64,000 nucleotides of DNA from Rhodobacteraceae bacterium UBA6213 (lineage in GTDB: Bacteria > Pseudomonadota > Alphaproteobacteria > Rhodobacterales > Rhodobacteraceae): contig DISJ01000003.1 of assembly GCA_002421605.1 (NCBI GenBank), positions 124,001-188,000 on the forward strand, in the 5' to 3' direction. Position numbers and translations under genes: made by a program. Positions within the stretch are counted from its first letter, which is position 1, and each line of letters opens with the position of its first letter. Below the pieces are notes generated by a model. The model did no database searches and had not been told where the DNA came from. It was given only the letters and a program-made list of their open reading frames with translations. This document shows, one piece after another, positions 1-8,788 of the stretch.

Positions 1-377
1 TTGTTGGACAAAAGCGCAAGGTTCATGCCGAACATCATCAGCTGATACATCGCGTGGTAAAACCGCAGCGAGGCGGCGGTAAGCTTGCCCGTCTCCATCT
101 CGTGGCCGATGTAGGATGCCGAAAAATAAGCGGCGGTAAAGCCCACGAAAGTATTCAGCACGACAAAGACGATGTTGAGATCGTCGACCAAAAGATACGG
201 CCCCGGCGCCGCGCGCGGCACGAAAAACAGCGCCAATGCGGCGAGTAGCGTAGCAAAGCTGGCCGCCACGTTCAGCCGCGCAGTCAACCGGTAGCCGGGC
301 AAAAGCGCCAGCAGCACCGCAGTGCCCGCAGGGATCGCCAAAATCGCATACGCGGGGTTGGCCAAGAGCGCGTTCAC
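1..377 (-). CDS. hyfF: Hydrogenase-4 component F-like (NuoL/MrpA-type) proton-channel subunit, 3' part outside window
   Basis: This is the first 125 or so codons of a multispanning membrane protein, and the rest lies beyond the left edge. The GTG start at 377 overlaps the hyfE stop by four bases (GTGA), which indicates translational coupling. The translated part has two or three hydrophobic helices and reads like the N-terminus of HyfF/NuoN-type antiporter-like subunits of formate hydrogenlyase or group 4 hydrogenase complexes. In such complexes HyfF is one of the ion-pumping subunits. Its place after hyfB, hyfC and hyfE is the standard hyf order. The family call rests mainly on this context and on the hydrophobic pattern. 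Confidence 0.75.
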   Translation of the reverse strand, partial: MNALLANPAYAILAIPAGTAVLLALLPGYRLTARLNVAASFATLLAALALFFVPRAAPGPYLLVDDLNIVFVVLNTFVGFTAAYFSASYIGHEMETGKLTAASLRFYHAMYQLMMFGMNLALLSN

Positions 378-1036
378 TGGTTTTCCCCGCGATATTCTTC
401 AAGTGCGCCAAGGTCTATGGTGTCGAACCGTTCGCGGATGCGAAACAGGAACACGCCGATCACGATGAAGGCGATCAGGACCGAAAAGGCGACCGAGATT
501 TCGACCACCAGCGGCATACCCTTGGCGCCGGTGGCCGCAAGGATCAGGCCGTTTTCAAGCGACATGAAGCCCACCACCTGACTGACCGCGTTGCGCCGCG
601 TGACCATCATCAGCAGGCCCAGCAGCACCACAGACAGCGCAAAGGCGAGGTCTTCGCGCGCGAAGGTGTCAGCCGCCTCGGTCAGCCGCAGCATCAGCAC
701 GATCGACATGGCCACCAGCCCCATGCCCGCCAGCATCGTCAGGCCAACGCCGACCACGGTTTCAACCTCGCGGTGGATGCCCATGCGGCGGATGATGCGG
801 TGCAGCGCGCCGGGAATGATCATCGCCTTGAACACCAGCGCAATCGCGGCGGTGACGTAAAGATGCGGCGCGTGCTGGATATGCGCCTGCCACGAGACTG
901 ACAGCGCCAGCACCACCGCGTGCATTGCAAACACGTTCAAAAGCGCGGTCAGCCGTTCCTGATAGATCATCATGAAGCTGACCAGCACCAGCCCGCCCGC
1001 CAGCAAATGCGCGATGTCAAAGGCGATGCGGTCCAT
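374..1036 (-). CDS. hyfE: Hydrogenase-4 component E-like membrane protein
   Basis: A 220-residue, very hydrophobic protein with about six predicted transmembrane helices and a short charged C-terminus. It matches HyfE, the small membrane subunit specific to hydrogenase-4/formate-hydrogenlyase-like complexes. HyfE resembles a NuoK-like unit fused to extra helices and helps form the proton channel. The ATG at 1034-1036 directly abuts the hyfC stop codon, and the stop overlaps the hyfF start. The gene is therefore the third member of a tightly packed minus-strand operon. No soluble hydrogenase subunit is visible in the window, so whether the complex handles hydrogen cannot be told from here. Confidence 0.85.
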   Translation of the reverse strand: MDRIAFDIAHLLAGGLVLVSFMMIYQERLTALLNVFAMHAVVLALSVSWQAHIQHAPHLYVTAAIALVFKAMIIPGALHRIIRRMGIHREVETVVGVGLTMLAGMGLVAMSIVLMLRLTEAADTFAREDLAFALSVVLLGLLMMVTRRNAVSQVVGFMSLENGLILAATGAKGMPLVVEISVAFSVLIAFIVIGVFLFRIRERFDTIDLGALEEYRGENQ

Positions 1037-1993
1037 TCAAAGGCTCCTTGAGACGAATAGCAAAAGCACGCCAAGCAGCCCCAGCATCAGTGCCGCGCCA
1101 AGGAAATCGGGCACGCGGAACACGCGCATCTTGGCAATCGACACCTCGAACGCCCCCAGCGCAACGCCGCCCAGCGCCAGTTTTGCCAGCCAGAAGCCAA
1201 ACCCAGCCAGATAGGCGAGCACACCCGATTGCGCCCCCGCCATGCCCCAGGGCACAAAGACGCAGATAATCAGTGAGATGTAGAGCAACAGCTTCAGCGC
1301 CGCCGCAAGCTCGATCATCGCAAGGTGGCGGCCGGAATATTCCAGCACCATCGCCTCGTGCACCATCGTCAGTTCCAGATGCGTGCTGGGGTTATCCACC
1401 GGGATGCGGGCGTTTTCGGCCAGCGCCACGATCACCAGTGCCACCAGCGCAAGGCCCAGCGATACCCGCAGGCCCACCGCCTCGGTCGCCATATGTTCGG
1501 CCACGGTGGAAAGCTGCGTCGAGCCTGCCACCAGCGCCACCGAAAACGCCGCCAGCAACATTGCCGGTTCGGCCATCGAGGCGATCATCATTTCGCGGCT
1601 GGCACCGATGCCGCCGAACGCGGTGCCCACGTCCATGCCCGCCAGGGCCAGAAAGAACCGTGCCGAACCCAAAAGCGCGACAATCGCGATCAGATCGGCG
1701 GTCCAGTTGAATTGCAGCCCGAAGGCAAATGTGGGCACCAGAGCTGCCGCCACCCAAGTGGCGGCAAAGATCAGGTAGGGGGCGGCGCGAAACAGCCACG
1801 AGGCGTTTTCGGCCAGCACCACATCCTTGCGCATCAGGCGCAGCAAATCGCGGTAGGGCTGCAGGATCGAGGCACCGCGCCGGCGCATCAGCCGCGCCCT
1901 GACCTTGCGCACAAGGCCCAGAAGCGCGGGTGCAAGGGCGACCACCACCAGCATCTGCACGCCCTGCACCAGAAGATCGCGGATCAGTTCCAT
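1037..1993 (-). CDS. hyfC: Hydrogenase-4 component C / formate hydrogenlyase subunit 4-like (NuoH family)
   Basis: A 318-residue membrane protein of the NuoH/HycD/HyfC family, which joins the peripheral arm to the membrane arm in complex I-related enzymes. I chose the ATG at 1993 (protein starts MELIRDLLVQG), which overlaps the end of hyfB by ten bases. A longer frame extends upstream into hyfB and is not used. The segment ILQPYRDLLRL near residue 45 and the VDNPSTHLELTMVHEAM stretch near residue 225 are family hallmarks; the latter corresponds to the NuoH loop facing the quinone or hydrogenase module. About eight hydrophobic segments are seen. Neighbours are hyfB upstream and hyfE downstream. 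Confidence 0.88.
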   Translation of the reverse strand: MELIRDLLVQGVQMLVVVALAPALLGLVRKVRARLMRRRGASILQPYRDLLRLMRKDVVLAENASWLFRAAPYLIFAATWVAAALVPTFAFGLQFNWTADLIAIVALLGSARFFLALAGMDVGTAFGGIGASREMMIASMAEPAMLLAAFSVALVAGSTQLSTVAEHMATEAVGLRVSLGLALVALVIVALAENARIPVDNPSTHLELTMVHEAMVLEYSGRHLAMIELAAALKLLLYISLIICVFVPWGMAGAQSGVLAYLAGFGFWLAKLALGGVALGAFEVSIAKMRVFRVPDFLGAALMLGLLGVLLLFVSRSL

Positions 1994-3996
1994 ATCGTCA
2001 GCACCAAAAGCAGCGACACCAGCGAGCCGACGACAAGGCTCAGATAACGCCGGATGGTCAGGAATTGCAGGCGGTTGGCCTGCGTCGCCACGGTGTTGAT
2101 GGCGGCAGCAAGCGGCTGATAAATCCCTTCCCATGCCCAATCGCGCAGGCGCACGATCATGCGCGAGGGGGCGGTGCTGCCGGGGGGCGGCATCGTTACC
2201 TCTTCACGCGCGCCCAGCAAAATGCTGCCCAGCACGCGGCGCAGCGGCTGCGCAAAGCTGCCAGCGCCATACTGGCTGTTGGCGAGGTTCGAGGGAAAGC
2301 CGCAATCCCACGCCGGGCCGCGCGACAGGCGGCGCGAGGCAAAACGGTGCACCAGCCACGCCGAACCTGATGAGGTGATGGTGATGAAGGCAAAGACCAG
2401 AAGGCCGCTATAGGTGGAACGCGCCTCGGCGATCGGCACCAGCGTCTGCCATGCCTGTTCCGCCTGAAGCGGCAGGCGCGCGGCCACCATCGCCTCGGTC
2501 GCGGGGGCGAGCAGATCAAGCACGACGCCGGGGAAGATGCCTGCCAGAACACAGATCAGCCCAAGCACACCCATCGCGGCGAGCGAAAAGCGGTCAGCTT
2601 CGACCGCGCTGCGCGCGGCGTCGGTGCGCGGGCGGCCAAGAAAGCCCACACCGTAAATGCGCACGAAGGCGGCGGCGGCAAGTGCTGCGGCCAGCGCCAA
2701 CATTCCACCCGCGGCGGGCACAATGATCTGCAGCCCGGCTTGCGGCAGGTCGGGGCTAAGCAGCACCGACTGAAACAGCAACCATTCAGAGGCAAATCCG
2801 TTCAGCGGCGGTAGGGCAGAAATCGCCACCGCCCCCACCAGCATCAGCGCCGCAGTGACCGGCATCCGGTGGATCAGCCCACCCAGCGCATCCAGATTGC
2901 GCTGCCCGGTTGCCACCAGCACGTTACCCGCGCCCATGAACAAAAGGCTTTTGAACGCCGCGTGGTTGAAGATGTGAAACAGCGCTGCCGAAAAGGCGAG
3001 CGCCGCAGGCGCGGTCATGCCGTTGGCGCGAAACGCCAGCGCCAGCCCCAGCGCCAGCACGATCACACCGACGTTTTCGATGGTGGAATAGGCCAGCGCG
3101 CGTTTCAGATCCGTCGCCATCAGCGCGGACAGGATGCCAAGCACCGCCGTTGCCGCGCCCATCACGATCACCGCGGGGCTTGCCCACCATTCCAGCGGGC
3201 CAGCAAGGTCGAACACCACGCGGATCAGGCCATAAAGCGCTACTTTGGTCATCACGCCGCTCATCAGCGCCGAGACGTGACTGGGGGCAGCGGGGTGGGC
3301 CAGTGGTAGCCAGACATGCAGCGGCGCCAGCCCCGCCTTGGACCCCGCCCCCACCATCATCAGCCCCAGAATCACCGCCGCGAGCGTGGTCGAGCGGGGC
3401 GCGGCGCGCATGGCTGCAAAGCCATAATCGCCCGCAGGCCCCGCCAGCAAGCCGAAGGCCAACAGCAGCGCCATCGTTCCGAAACCCGCCATCAAAAGAT
3501 AAACATAACCCGCCTGCGCCGTGCCTTCGGTGCGGTGGTGCGCCATCACCAGCGCCCAAGACAAAAGCGACATCACCTCCCACGCGACGAGAAAGGAAAA
3601 CGCATCCTGCGCCAGCACCACCAGCGTCATCGCGCCCAGAAACGCCGGATAGAAGGGCAGCACGCGCATCGGCTCGCCCTCATGGCGCCCGTAGCCGATG
3701 GCGAAAAGGCTGGCGGCAGCGCCACCCATGCCCACCACCACCAAAAAGAACGCCGAAAGCGGATCAAGCCCCCAGTGCGAGCCGAGCCACGGCAGACCAA
3801 TTGGCAACACCCGCGCCGATACACCCGCCTGCCCGGCCAGTACCGCGACGCCGAGCAGCAGCAGCACGGTGCAGAGCATCGCACTGGCGCCGTAAATCAG
3901 CGGGCGGGCAGCGGTTTGGCGGCCAAACGGAATGGCGTAAGCGCCCAGCGCCAGCAATGCCGCGACCGCCAGAAGTGCAAGGTCAACTGCGCTCAT
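1984..3996 (-). CDS. hyfB: Hydrogenase-4 component B-like (NuoL family) membrane subunit
   Basis: A 670-residue protein with roughly 15 hydrophobic helices, belonging to the NuoL/HyfB/HycC proton-translocating family. The proton-conducting core is recognisable: a conserved Glu in a helix (VAWEVMSLLSWALV), a Lys in the GSKAGLAPLHVWLPLAHP segment and HNHAAFKS-type residues near residue 360. The ATG at 3996 is preferred over upstream starts because AAGGA lies just before it and the hydrophobic N-terminus begins there. The start region overlaps the 3' end of the XRE regulator gene by 14 bases, so regulator and structural genes are probably co-transcribed. It is the first structural gene of the hyf operon. 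Confidence 0.88.
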   Translation of the reverse strand: MSAVDLALLAVAALLALGAYAIPFGRQTAARPLIYGASAMLCTVLLLLGVAVLAGQAGVSARVLPIGLPWLGSHWGLDPLSAFFLVVVGMGGAAASLFAIGYGRHEGEPMRVLPFYPAFLGAMTLVVLAQDAFSFLVAWEVMSLLSWALVMAHHRTEGTAQAGYVYLLMAGFGTMALLLAFGLLAGPAGDYGFAAMRAAPRSTTLAAVILGLMMVGAGSKAGLAPLHVWLPLAHPAAPSHVSALMSGVMTKVALYGLIRVVFDLAGPLEWWASPAVIVMGAATAVLGILSALMATDLKRALAYSTIENVGVIVLALGLALAFRANGMTAPAALAFSAALFHIFNHAAFKSLLFMGAGNVLVATGQRNLDALGGLIHRMPVTAALMLVGAVAISALPPLNGFASEWLLFQSVLLSPDLPQAGLQIIVPAAGGMLALAAALAAAAFVRIYGVGFLGRPRTDAARSAVEADRFSLAAMGVLGLICVLAGIFPGVVLDLLAPATEAMVAARLPLQAEQAWQTLVPIAEARSTYSGLLVFAFITITSSGSAWLVHRFASRRLSRGPAWDCGFPSNLANSQYGAGSFAQPLRRVLGSILLGAREEVTMPPPGSTAPSRMIVRLRDWAWEGIYQPLAAAINTVATQANRLQFLTIRRYLSLVVGSLVSLLLVLTIWN

Positions 3997-4273
3997 CCGG
4001 AAGTCCTTCCGCATGCGGTGGCGCCTCGGGCGCGCGCAAGCGCACACCGCGGCCTGCAGGCGCGCTGCTGGCACCTTCGCCGATCAGTTCCACCCCGGCG
4101 CGGTTCAGCGCCTCGACCACTTTGGTCAAGCTGCCGACCCAGCCGCGCACGTTGCCGCTGCTTGATTCCATCCGCTGGATTGTGGGCACCGAAAGATCGG
4201 CCAGCGCCGCCAACGCTTTCTGATCAATCCCGAGAAGTGCTCGGGCGGCGCGAATTTGCGCTGAGGTGATCAC
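3983..4273 (-). CDS. Small XRE-family helix-turn-helix regulator
   Basis: A 96-residue protein whose first 60 residues form a Cro/C1-type helix-turn-helix (ARALLGIDQKALAALADLS followed by VPTIQRMESS), with a Pro/Arg-rich C-terminal tail. It starts with GTG at 4273. The gene ends inside the beginning of hyfB and shares 14 bases with it, which suggests that it is the first gene of the hyf operon and controls its own transcription. Short XRE proteins of this kind (ARALLG...IQRME) are common as lone regulators in alphaproteobacteria. Signal and target are unknown; control of the hyf genes is inferred from position only. Confidence 0.8.
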   Translation of the reverse strand: MITSAQIRAARALLGIDQKALAALADLSVPTIQRMESSSGNVRGWVGSLTKVVEALNRAGVELIGEGASSAPAGRGVRLRAPEAPPHAEGLPDERS

Positions 4274-4284
4274 CCGAAGACTCC

Positions 4285-4334
4285 GATATCAACCATCATG
4301 CGGCATGTATTATCCGTCCTAATTGATATGTCAA
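4285..4334. promoter_or_regulatory. AT-rich inverted-repeat element upstream of the XRE-hyf operon
   Basis: GATATCAA at 4285-4292 is mirrored by TTGATAT at 4323-4329, and the second arm sits in a small near-palindrome, TTGA-N4-TCAA (4323-4334). The element lies directly upstream of the XRE start at 4273, in the only AT-rich stretch of this intergenic region. It is a plausible operator/promoter area for autoregulation, but no defined -35/-10 pair can be assigned. Confidence 0.35.
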
Positions 4335-4475
4335 ATGCGAACTATGGGTTTTTTGCTCGTTTTTTTGGGGTCGCTTTCCACGCACCGAACCGGGTGTGGC
4401 GCAATCGTCGCGCGTGCGCCTTTTACGCTTGCGCAGTGCGCGAGGGGTCAGCCTTACGAAGCCTTGCGCGAGGCT

Positions 4476-5567
4476 TTACAGCCCCGCCACGGCAATCACC
4501 TTTTGTGCGAGGCCCGCCAGATCGTCGGGCGAAAGCCGCGGGACGGCGATCTCGTGGTCAGCGGGGGTTGGGTGGCGGGCGCGCTGGCGGGCGTAGCGGG
4601 GGTCGTAGTGCACCGCCATCAGCGCCTCGGCCAGTGCCACATGTTCACCCGCCTCGGCCAGCCCTAACCATTCGGTGATAGTTTCGGCCGAATAGAGGCG
4701 GCGCAGCAGGCCGATGGTATCGGCCAGCCTGCCGGGGGCGGCCAGCGCCTCGGCATAGCTGCGCGCGGTGTATTCGGCCCGCACCGCGCGTGGCACGGCA
4801 AGGCGCACGCGAGGCGCTGCACACATCGCGGCCCACAGGCGGCGCGGAACCGCCACATCGCCCACGCGCGAGCTTTCGGCCTCGACCAGCACCGCTCGGG
4901 CTGGGTCAAGGCGCGCCAGTTCGCGCGCAATGCGGCCTTCAAACGCCTTCTGGCTTGGTTGCCCGCCCGGCATCGCGCCAAACAGCGAGCCGCGGTGGTT
5001 GGCCAGCCCCTCAAGGTCGATCACTTGCGCGCCTTGGGCCGCCGCTGCCAGCAGCACCTCGGTCTTGGCGCTGCCGGTGTAGCCGTCTAGCACCACCACC
5101 GGCGAGGTCACGGGGGCCTCTTGCACCGCATCTACCACCAGCCGCCGCCAGCTTTTGTAGCCCCCCGACAGCAGCGTGACGCGCCAGCCCACCTGCGCCA
5201 GAATCGCGCCGAACGAGCCTGAACGCTGCCCCCCGCGCCAGCAATAGACCAGCGGGCGCCAGCCGCCCTTCAACCCCGCAAGCGGGCCTTCCAGATGTGC
5301 GGCCACGTTGCGCGCCACCAGCGCCGCGCCCAGCTTGCGCGCATCAAAGGCAGAGACCTGTTTGTAAATGGTGCCAATATGCGCGCGTTCTGTGTTGCTC
5401 AGCACCGGCAGGTTGATCGCGCCGGGCACGTGGTCTTCGGCAAATTCGGCGGGGCTGCGCACGTCAATGATCGTGTCGAAATCGAGCGAGTCGAGATCGG
5501 AAATGGCGGTGAGTTGCAGCGTGGCAAGGGCGCGCCCGGCCGAGGGCTGCGGGTCGGATCGGTTCAT
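4476..5567 (-). CDS. mnmH: tRNA 2-selenouridine(34) synthase
   Basis: A 363-residue two-domain protein. Residues 20-145 form a rhodanese-like domain with the catalytic cysteine C109 in VYCWRGGQRS, the signature of MnmH/SelU. Residues from about 155 form a P-loop domain with GYTGSAKT (162-169). MnmH replaces sulfur with selenium, through a geranylated intermediate, at position 34 of Lys, Glu and Gln tRNAs using selenophosphate. The ATG at 5567 begins the conserved region; upstream in-frame codons run into the divergent copA promoter area. selD is not in the window. The gene is divergent from copA with a 142-base gap. Confidence 0.9.
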   Translation of the reverse strand: MNRSDPQPSAGRALATLQLTAISDLDSLDFDTIIDVRSPAEFAEDHVPGAINLPVLSNTERAHIGTIYKQVSAFDARKLGAALVARNVAAHLEGPLAGLKGGWRPLVYCWRGGQRSGSFGAILAQVGWRVTLLSGGYKSWRRLVVDAVQEAPVTSPVVVLDGYTGSAKTEVLLAAAAQGAQVIDLEGLANHRGSLFGAMPGGQPSQKAFEGRIARELARLDPARAVLVEAESSRVGDVAVPRRLWAAMCAAPRVRLAVPRAVRAEYTARSYAEALAAPGRLADTIGLLRRLYSAETITEWLGLAEAGEHVALAEALMAVHYDPRYARQRARHPTPADHEIAVPRLSPDDLAGLAQKVIAVAGL

Positions 5568-5709
5568 GGGCGGGCTCCGCAAAGGCGCGCGCAAGCTAGG
5601 GCGGGGCGGCGCAAGGTGCAAGTCTGCCGCGGATTGTGATCGTGGCGCGGTTGACCGAAGCGGAGCGAAGGTCCATTTGATGCGAGCAGTTTTGAGGAGT
5701 TTAGCGCGC

Positions 5710-8145
5710 ATGTCCACCGCCACATTCATCGTCGAAGGCATGCACTGTGGGGCCTGCACGGGGCGGGTCGAACGCGCATTGGCTGGCGAACCGGGCGTGC
5801 AAAGTGCTGCCGCCAATCTGATCGCGCGGTCGGCGCGGGTGGAATACGATGCCCCCGCCACGCCCGAGGCGTTGGCCGCGGCGCTGGCAAAGGCGGGCTA
5901 CCCGGTGGCCAGCGCCGAAGCGCGCCTGCAGGTTGAAGGCATGACCTGCGCCAGTTGTGTTGGGCGGGTTGAACGCGCACTGACCGCTGCGCCGGGGGTG
6001 CTGAAGGCCGAGGTCAATCTGGTCACGGGCGAGGCGCGGGTAGACTATGCGGCTGGCGTGGTGGCACCTTCCGAGCTTGCAGCGATTGTCACTGCGGCGG
6101 GCTACCATGCCACCGCGGCGCGCGCCGCCGAGCGCGCGCCAATGGCCGAGCGCGCCGAGGCCGAGGCGGCAACGCTGCGCCGCGATCTGATCATTTCCGC
6201 CGCGCTGACACTGCCGGTGTTCGTGCTGGCGATGGGTGTGCATGTCTCGCCCAGCTTTCATATGTGGGTGATGCACACGATTGGCGAGCGCACCAGCTGG
6301 ATCATTCAGTTCGTGCTGACCACAGGGGTACTGATTGGCCCGGGTTTTCGCTTTTTGTGGCTGGGTTTGCCGGCGTTGTTTCGCGGCTCGCCGGAAATGA
6401 ACTCGCTAGTGGCGATGGGGTCGCTGGCGGCGTTCCTGTATTCCACGGTTGCCACTTTCATGCCGGGGTTGCTGCCCGCCGACGCACGCGAGGTCTATTT
6501 CGAAGCTGCAGCGGTGATCGTGACGCTGATCCTGTTGGGGCGCTGGCTTGAGGCGCGCGCCAAGGGGCAGGCAGGCGAGGCGATCCGCCGACTTGTGGCG
6601 CTGCGCCCGGCCACGGCGCGGGTGGTGCGCGAAGGCGGCGCGGTGGAACTGCCTGTCGAGGAGTTGGCGGCGGGCGATATGGTGCTGCTCGCACCCGGCG
6701 AGCGGGTTGCGGTTGATGGCGTCATCACCGAGGGCGAAGGCTGGATTGACGAGGCGATGCTGACGGGTGAGCCGATGCCGGTGGCGAAAGTGCCCGGCGC
6801 GCCGGTGACGGGGGGCACGGTCAACGGAGCCTCGGCGCTGAGTTTTCGGGTGACCGCTACGGGTTCGGACACCGTGTTGGCGCGCATTGTGGCGCTGGTG
6901 GAAGAGGCACAGGGCGGCAAGCTGCCGGTGCAGGCGCTGGTGGACCGCGTGACGCGGGTGTTCGTGCCGGTGGTCATGGCGCTTTCGGTCACAACCTTCG
7001 TGCTGTGGATGATATTTGCGCAGGCCCCAGCGCTACCACAGGCGCTGGTTGCCGCGATTGCGGTGATGATTATCGCCTGCCCTTGCGCGATGGGGCTGGC
7101 GACGCCAGTTTCGATTCTGGTGGGCACCGGGCGCGGGGCAGAGTTGGGCTTGCTTTATCGGCGGGGCGATGCGTTGCAGCGGTTGGCCGAGGCAAAGACG
7201 GTGGCCTTCGACAAGACCGGCACGCTGACGCGGGGCCAGCCGACGCTGACCGACCTAATGCCGGTTGAGGGTTTTGACGCGGACGAGGTGTTGCGGCTGG
7301 CGGCGGGTGCGGAGGCGCGTTCCGAACATCCGCTGGCGCGCGCGATTCTGGCCGAGGCAGCTGCGCGCGGGCTGACGCCAGCGACTGCGCGGGGCATCAA
7401 GGCGATGCCGGGTCAGGGCCTGAGCGCCTTGGTCGAGGGGCGCGCGCTGGTGTTGGGCAATGGCGCGGCGATGGGTGAGGCGGGTGCCGACGTGGCGCCG
7501 ATGGCGCAGGCCGCCGAAGCCTTGGCGGGGGCGGGCAAGACCCCGGTCTGGATGGCGCTTGACGGAAAACTCGCCGCCCTGATGGCGTTGTCAGACCCGG
7601 TCAAGCCGAGTGCCGCAGCGGCGGTGGCGGCGCTGCACGCGCTGGGGCTGAAGGTGGCGCTAATTTCGGGCGATACCGAGGCCACGGCGCGCGCGGTGGC
7701 GAAGGGCCTTGGCATTGAGCGGGTGTTCGCGGGTGCAACGCCCGCAGGCAAGCTTGCCGCGCTGGAAGAACTGCGCCGCGAAGGGCCGGTAGCCTTTGTG
7801 GGCGACGGCATCAACGATGCGCCCGCCCTTGCCGCCGCCGATATCGGGCTGGCGATTGGCACCGGGACGGACGTGGCGATCGAGGCGGCTGAGGTGGTCT
7901 TGATGCAGGGTGACCCGCTGGGCGTGGCACGCGCAGTGCGCCTGTCGCGCGCCACGATGCGCAACATCCGCCAGAACCTGATGTGGGCCTTTGGCTATAA
8001 CGTTGCGCTGATTCCAGTGGCGATGGGGGTACTGGCGCCCTTTGGCGGACCGGGGCTTTCACCGATGCTGGCGGCGGGGGCGATGGCGTTTTCATCGGTG
8101 TTCGTGGTGAGCAACGCGCTGCGACTGCGGCGGGCGGCAAGGTAG
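5710..8145 (+). CDS. copA: Copper-exporting P1B-type ATPase
   Basis: An 811-residue Cu(I)-transporting ATPase. Two N-terminal heavy-metal domains carry GMHCGAC (residues 10-16) and GMTCASC (77-83). The membrane CPC metal site is C457-P458-C459, the phosphorylated Asp is D501 in DKTGT, and the TGE actuator, SEHPLA and GDGINDAPALA motifs are all present. The late membrane segments hold the YN and MxxSS residues typical of Cu(I) pumps (P1B-1). The ATG at 5710 follows GAGGAG at suitable spacing; an in-frame ATG at 5680 would add ten residues. No CueR-type regulator gene or chaperone is adjacent. It exports cytosolic copper or supplies copper to periplasmic oxidases. Confidence 0.93.
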   Translation: MSTATFIVEGMHCGACTGRVERALAGEPGVQSAAANLIARSARVEYDAPATPEALAAALAKAGYPVASAEARLQVEGMTCASCVGRVERALTAAPGVLKAEVNLVTGEARVDYAAGVVAPSELAAIVTAAGYHATAARAAERAPMAERAEAEAATLRRDLIISAALTLPVFVLAMGVHVSPSFHMWVMHTIGERTSWIIQFVLTTGVLIGPGFRFLWLGLPALFRGSPEMNSLVAMGSLAAFLYSTVATFMPGLLPADAREVYFEAAAVIVTLILLGRWLEARAKGQAGEAIRRLVALRPATARVVREGGAVELPVEELAAGDMVLLAPGERVAVDGVITEGEGWIDEAMLTGEPMPVAKVPGAPVTGGTVNGASALSFRVTATGSDTVLARIVALVEEAQGGKLPVQALVDRVTRVFVPVVMALSVTTFVLWMIFAQAPALPQALVAAIAVMIIACPCAMGLATPVSILVGTGRGAELGLLYRRGDALQRLAEAKTVAFDKTGTLTRGQPTLTDLMPVEGFDADEVLRLAAGAEARSEHPLARAILAEAAARGLTPATARGIKAMPGQGLSALVEGRALVLGNGAAMGEAGADVAPMAQAAEALAGAGKTPVWMALDGKLAALMALSDPVKPSAAAAVAALHALGLKVALISGDTEATARAVAKGLGIERVFAGATPAGKLAALEELRREGPVAFVGDGINDAPALAAADIGLAIGTGTDVAIEAAEVVLMQGDPLGVARAVRLSRATMRNIRQNLMWAFGYNVALIPVAMGVLAPFGGPGLSPMLAAGAMAFSSVFVVSNALRLRRAAR

Positions 8146-8146
8146 G

Positions 8147-8168
8147 CGCCTCCGGCGGGGATATTTTG
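8147..8168 (+). terminator. Short hairpin with AT tail after copA
   Basis: CGCC-TCC-GGCG followed by GGGATATTTT starts two bases after the copA stop. The stem is short, but the GCCTCCGGCGGGGATATTTT pattern resembles a sequence I recall as frequent at gene ends in Rhodobacterales genomes (recollection, not tested here). It could be a terminator or a dispersed intergenic motif. Confidence 0.4.
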
Positions 8169-8193
8169 GCTGAAGCAGTGGCAGGGGGCGGGT

Positions 8194-8640
8194 TCAGTAC
8201 GGCGGGCAAACCTCGGGGATCAGGGCGCGGAAGGGCGCGCAGATCGGCTCCCAAGCATACCACACGTCGGTGGCACCGATCGCCCAGTGCAGCGCGACCC
8301 AGGTATCGCCGGATTTAACGTAGAGCACCTCGATATGCGGGGTGTCGGCGAGGTAGGGGTCAAACTCGCCGCGCGCCACCATCGGCGTTTTCAGCACATC
8401 GATGGTGCCGCCGCCGGGGCGCTGTGCTACGAGCATCGCGAAGGCGTGGTCGCCCAACAGCCGCAGATCGTTGACGACGAATTCAACCGGGGCGCCCAGC
8501 ATCCATTCGGCATGGGGGCGGATCGCATCCATCAGCTGCGCTCGGGTGGCGCTGCCGCGTTCGGGTGTGACCCATCCTTGCGCCGCGACGCTGCCTGCCA
8601 GAACCACGCTGAAACCCACTGCCATCAAAGCGCCACGCAT
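8194..8640 (-). CDS. Secreted protein of unknown function
   Basis: A 148-residue protein with a clear signal peptide (hydrophobic residues 5-20, cleavage expected after AAQ-type residues near 21). The mature part contains several Trp residues and a C-terminal pair of cysteines that could form a disulfide. I do not recognise a catalytic motif. The ATG at 8640 is chosen over the preceding in-frame GTG because GGAGG lies seven bases upstream of it. The middle of the protein (GDHAFAMLVAQRPGG, then VKSGDTWVALHWAIGATDVWY) suggests a small beta-rich periplasmic domain. It is transcribed alone, convergent with copA and divergent from topA. Confidence 0.65.
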   Translation of the reverse strand: MRGALMAVGFSVVLAGSVAAQGWVTPERGSATRAQLMDAIRPHAEWMLGAPVEFVVNDLRLLGDHAFAMLVAQRPGGGTIDVLKTPMVARGEFDPYLADTPHIEVLYVKSGDTWVALHWAIGATDVWYAWEPICAPFRALIPEVCPPY

Positions 8641-8788
8641 CACCCAGCCTCCTGATTACCGCAGCCTCATTGGGCCATCGGTGCGCGACAACGTCAACAG
8701 CCATGGGCGAAGGCGCATTGACAATCCACTGCCGCGCCCCCCATGTTCCGCCCCCAAAGCGCATTTTCCGTTCCACCACGAGGTAATC

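Noticed and set aside
4459..4476. Terminator of mnmH (AAGCCT/AGGCTT stem)
   Set aside because: Only six base pairs, overlaps the stop codon and has no T-run on the minus strand.
5368..5709. N-terminal extension of copA
   Set aside because: It is antisense to mnmH and lacks any domain; the first metal-binding domain begins just after the ATG at 5710.
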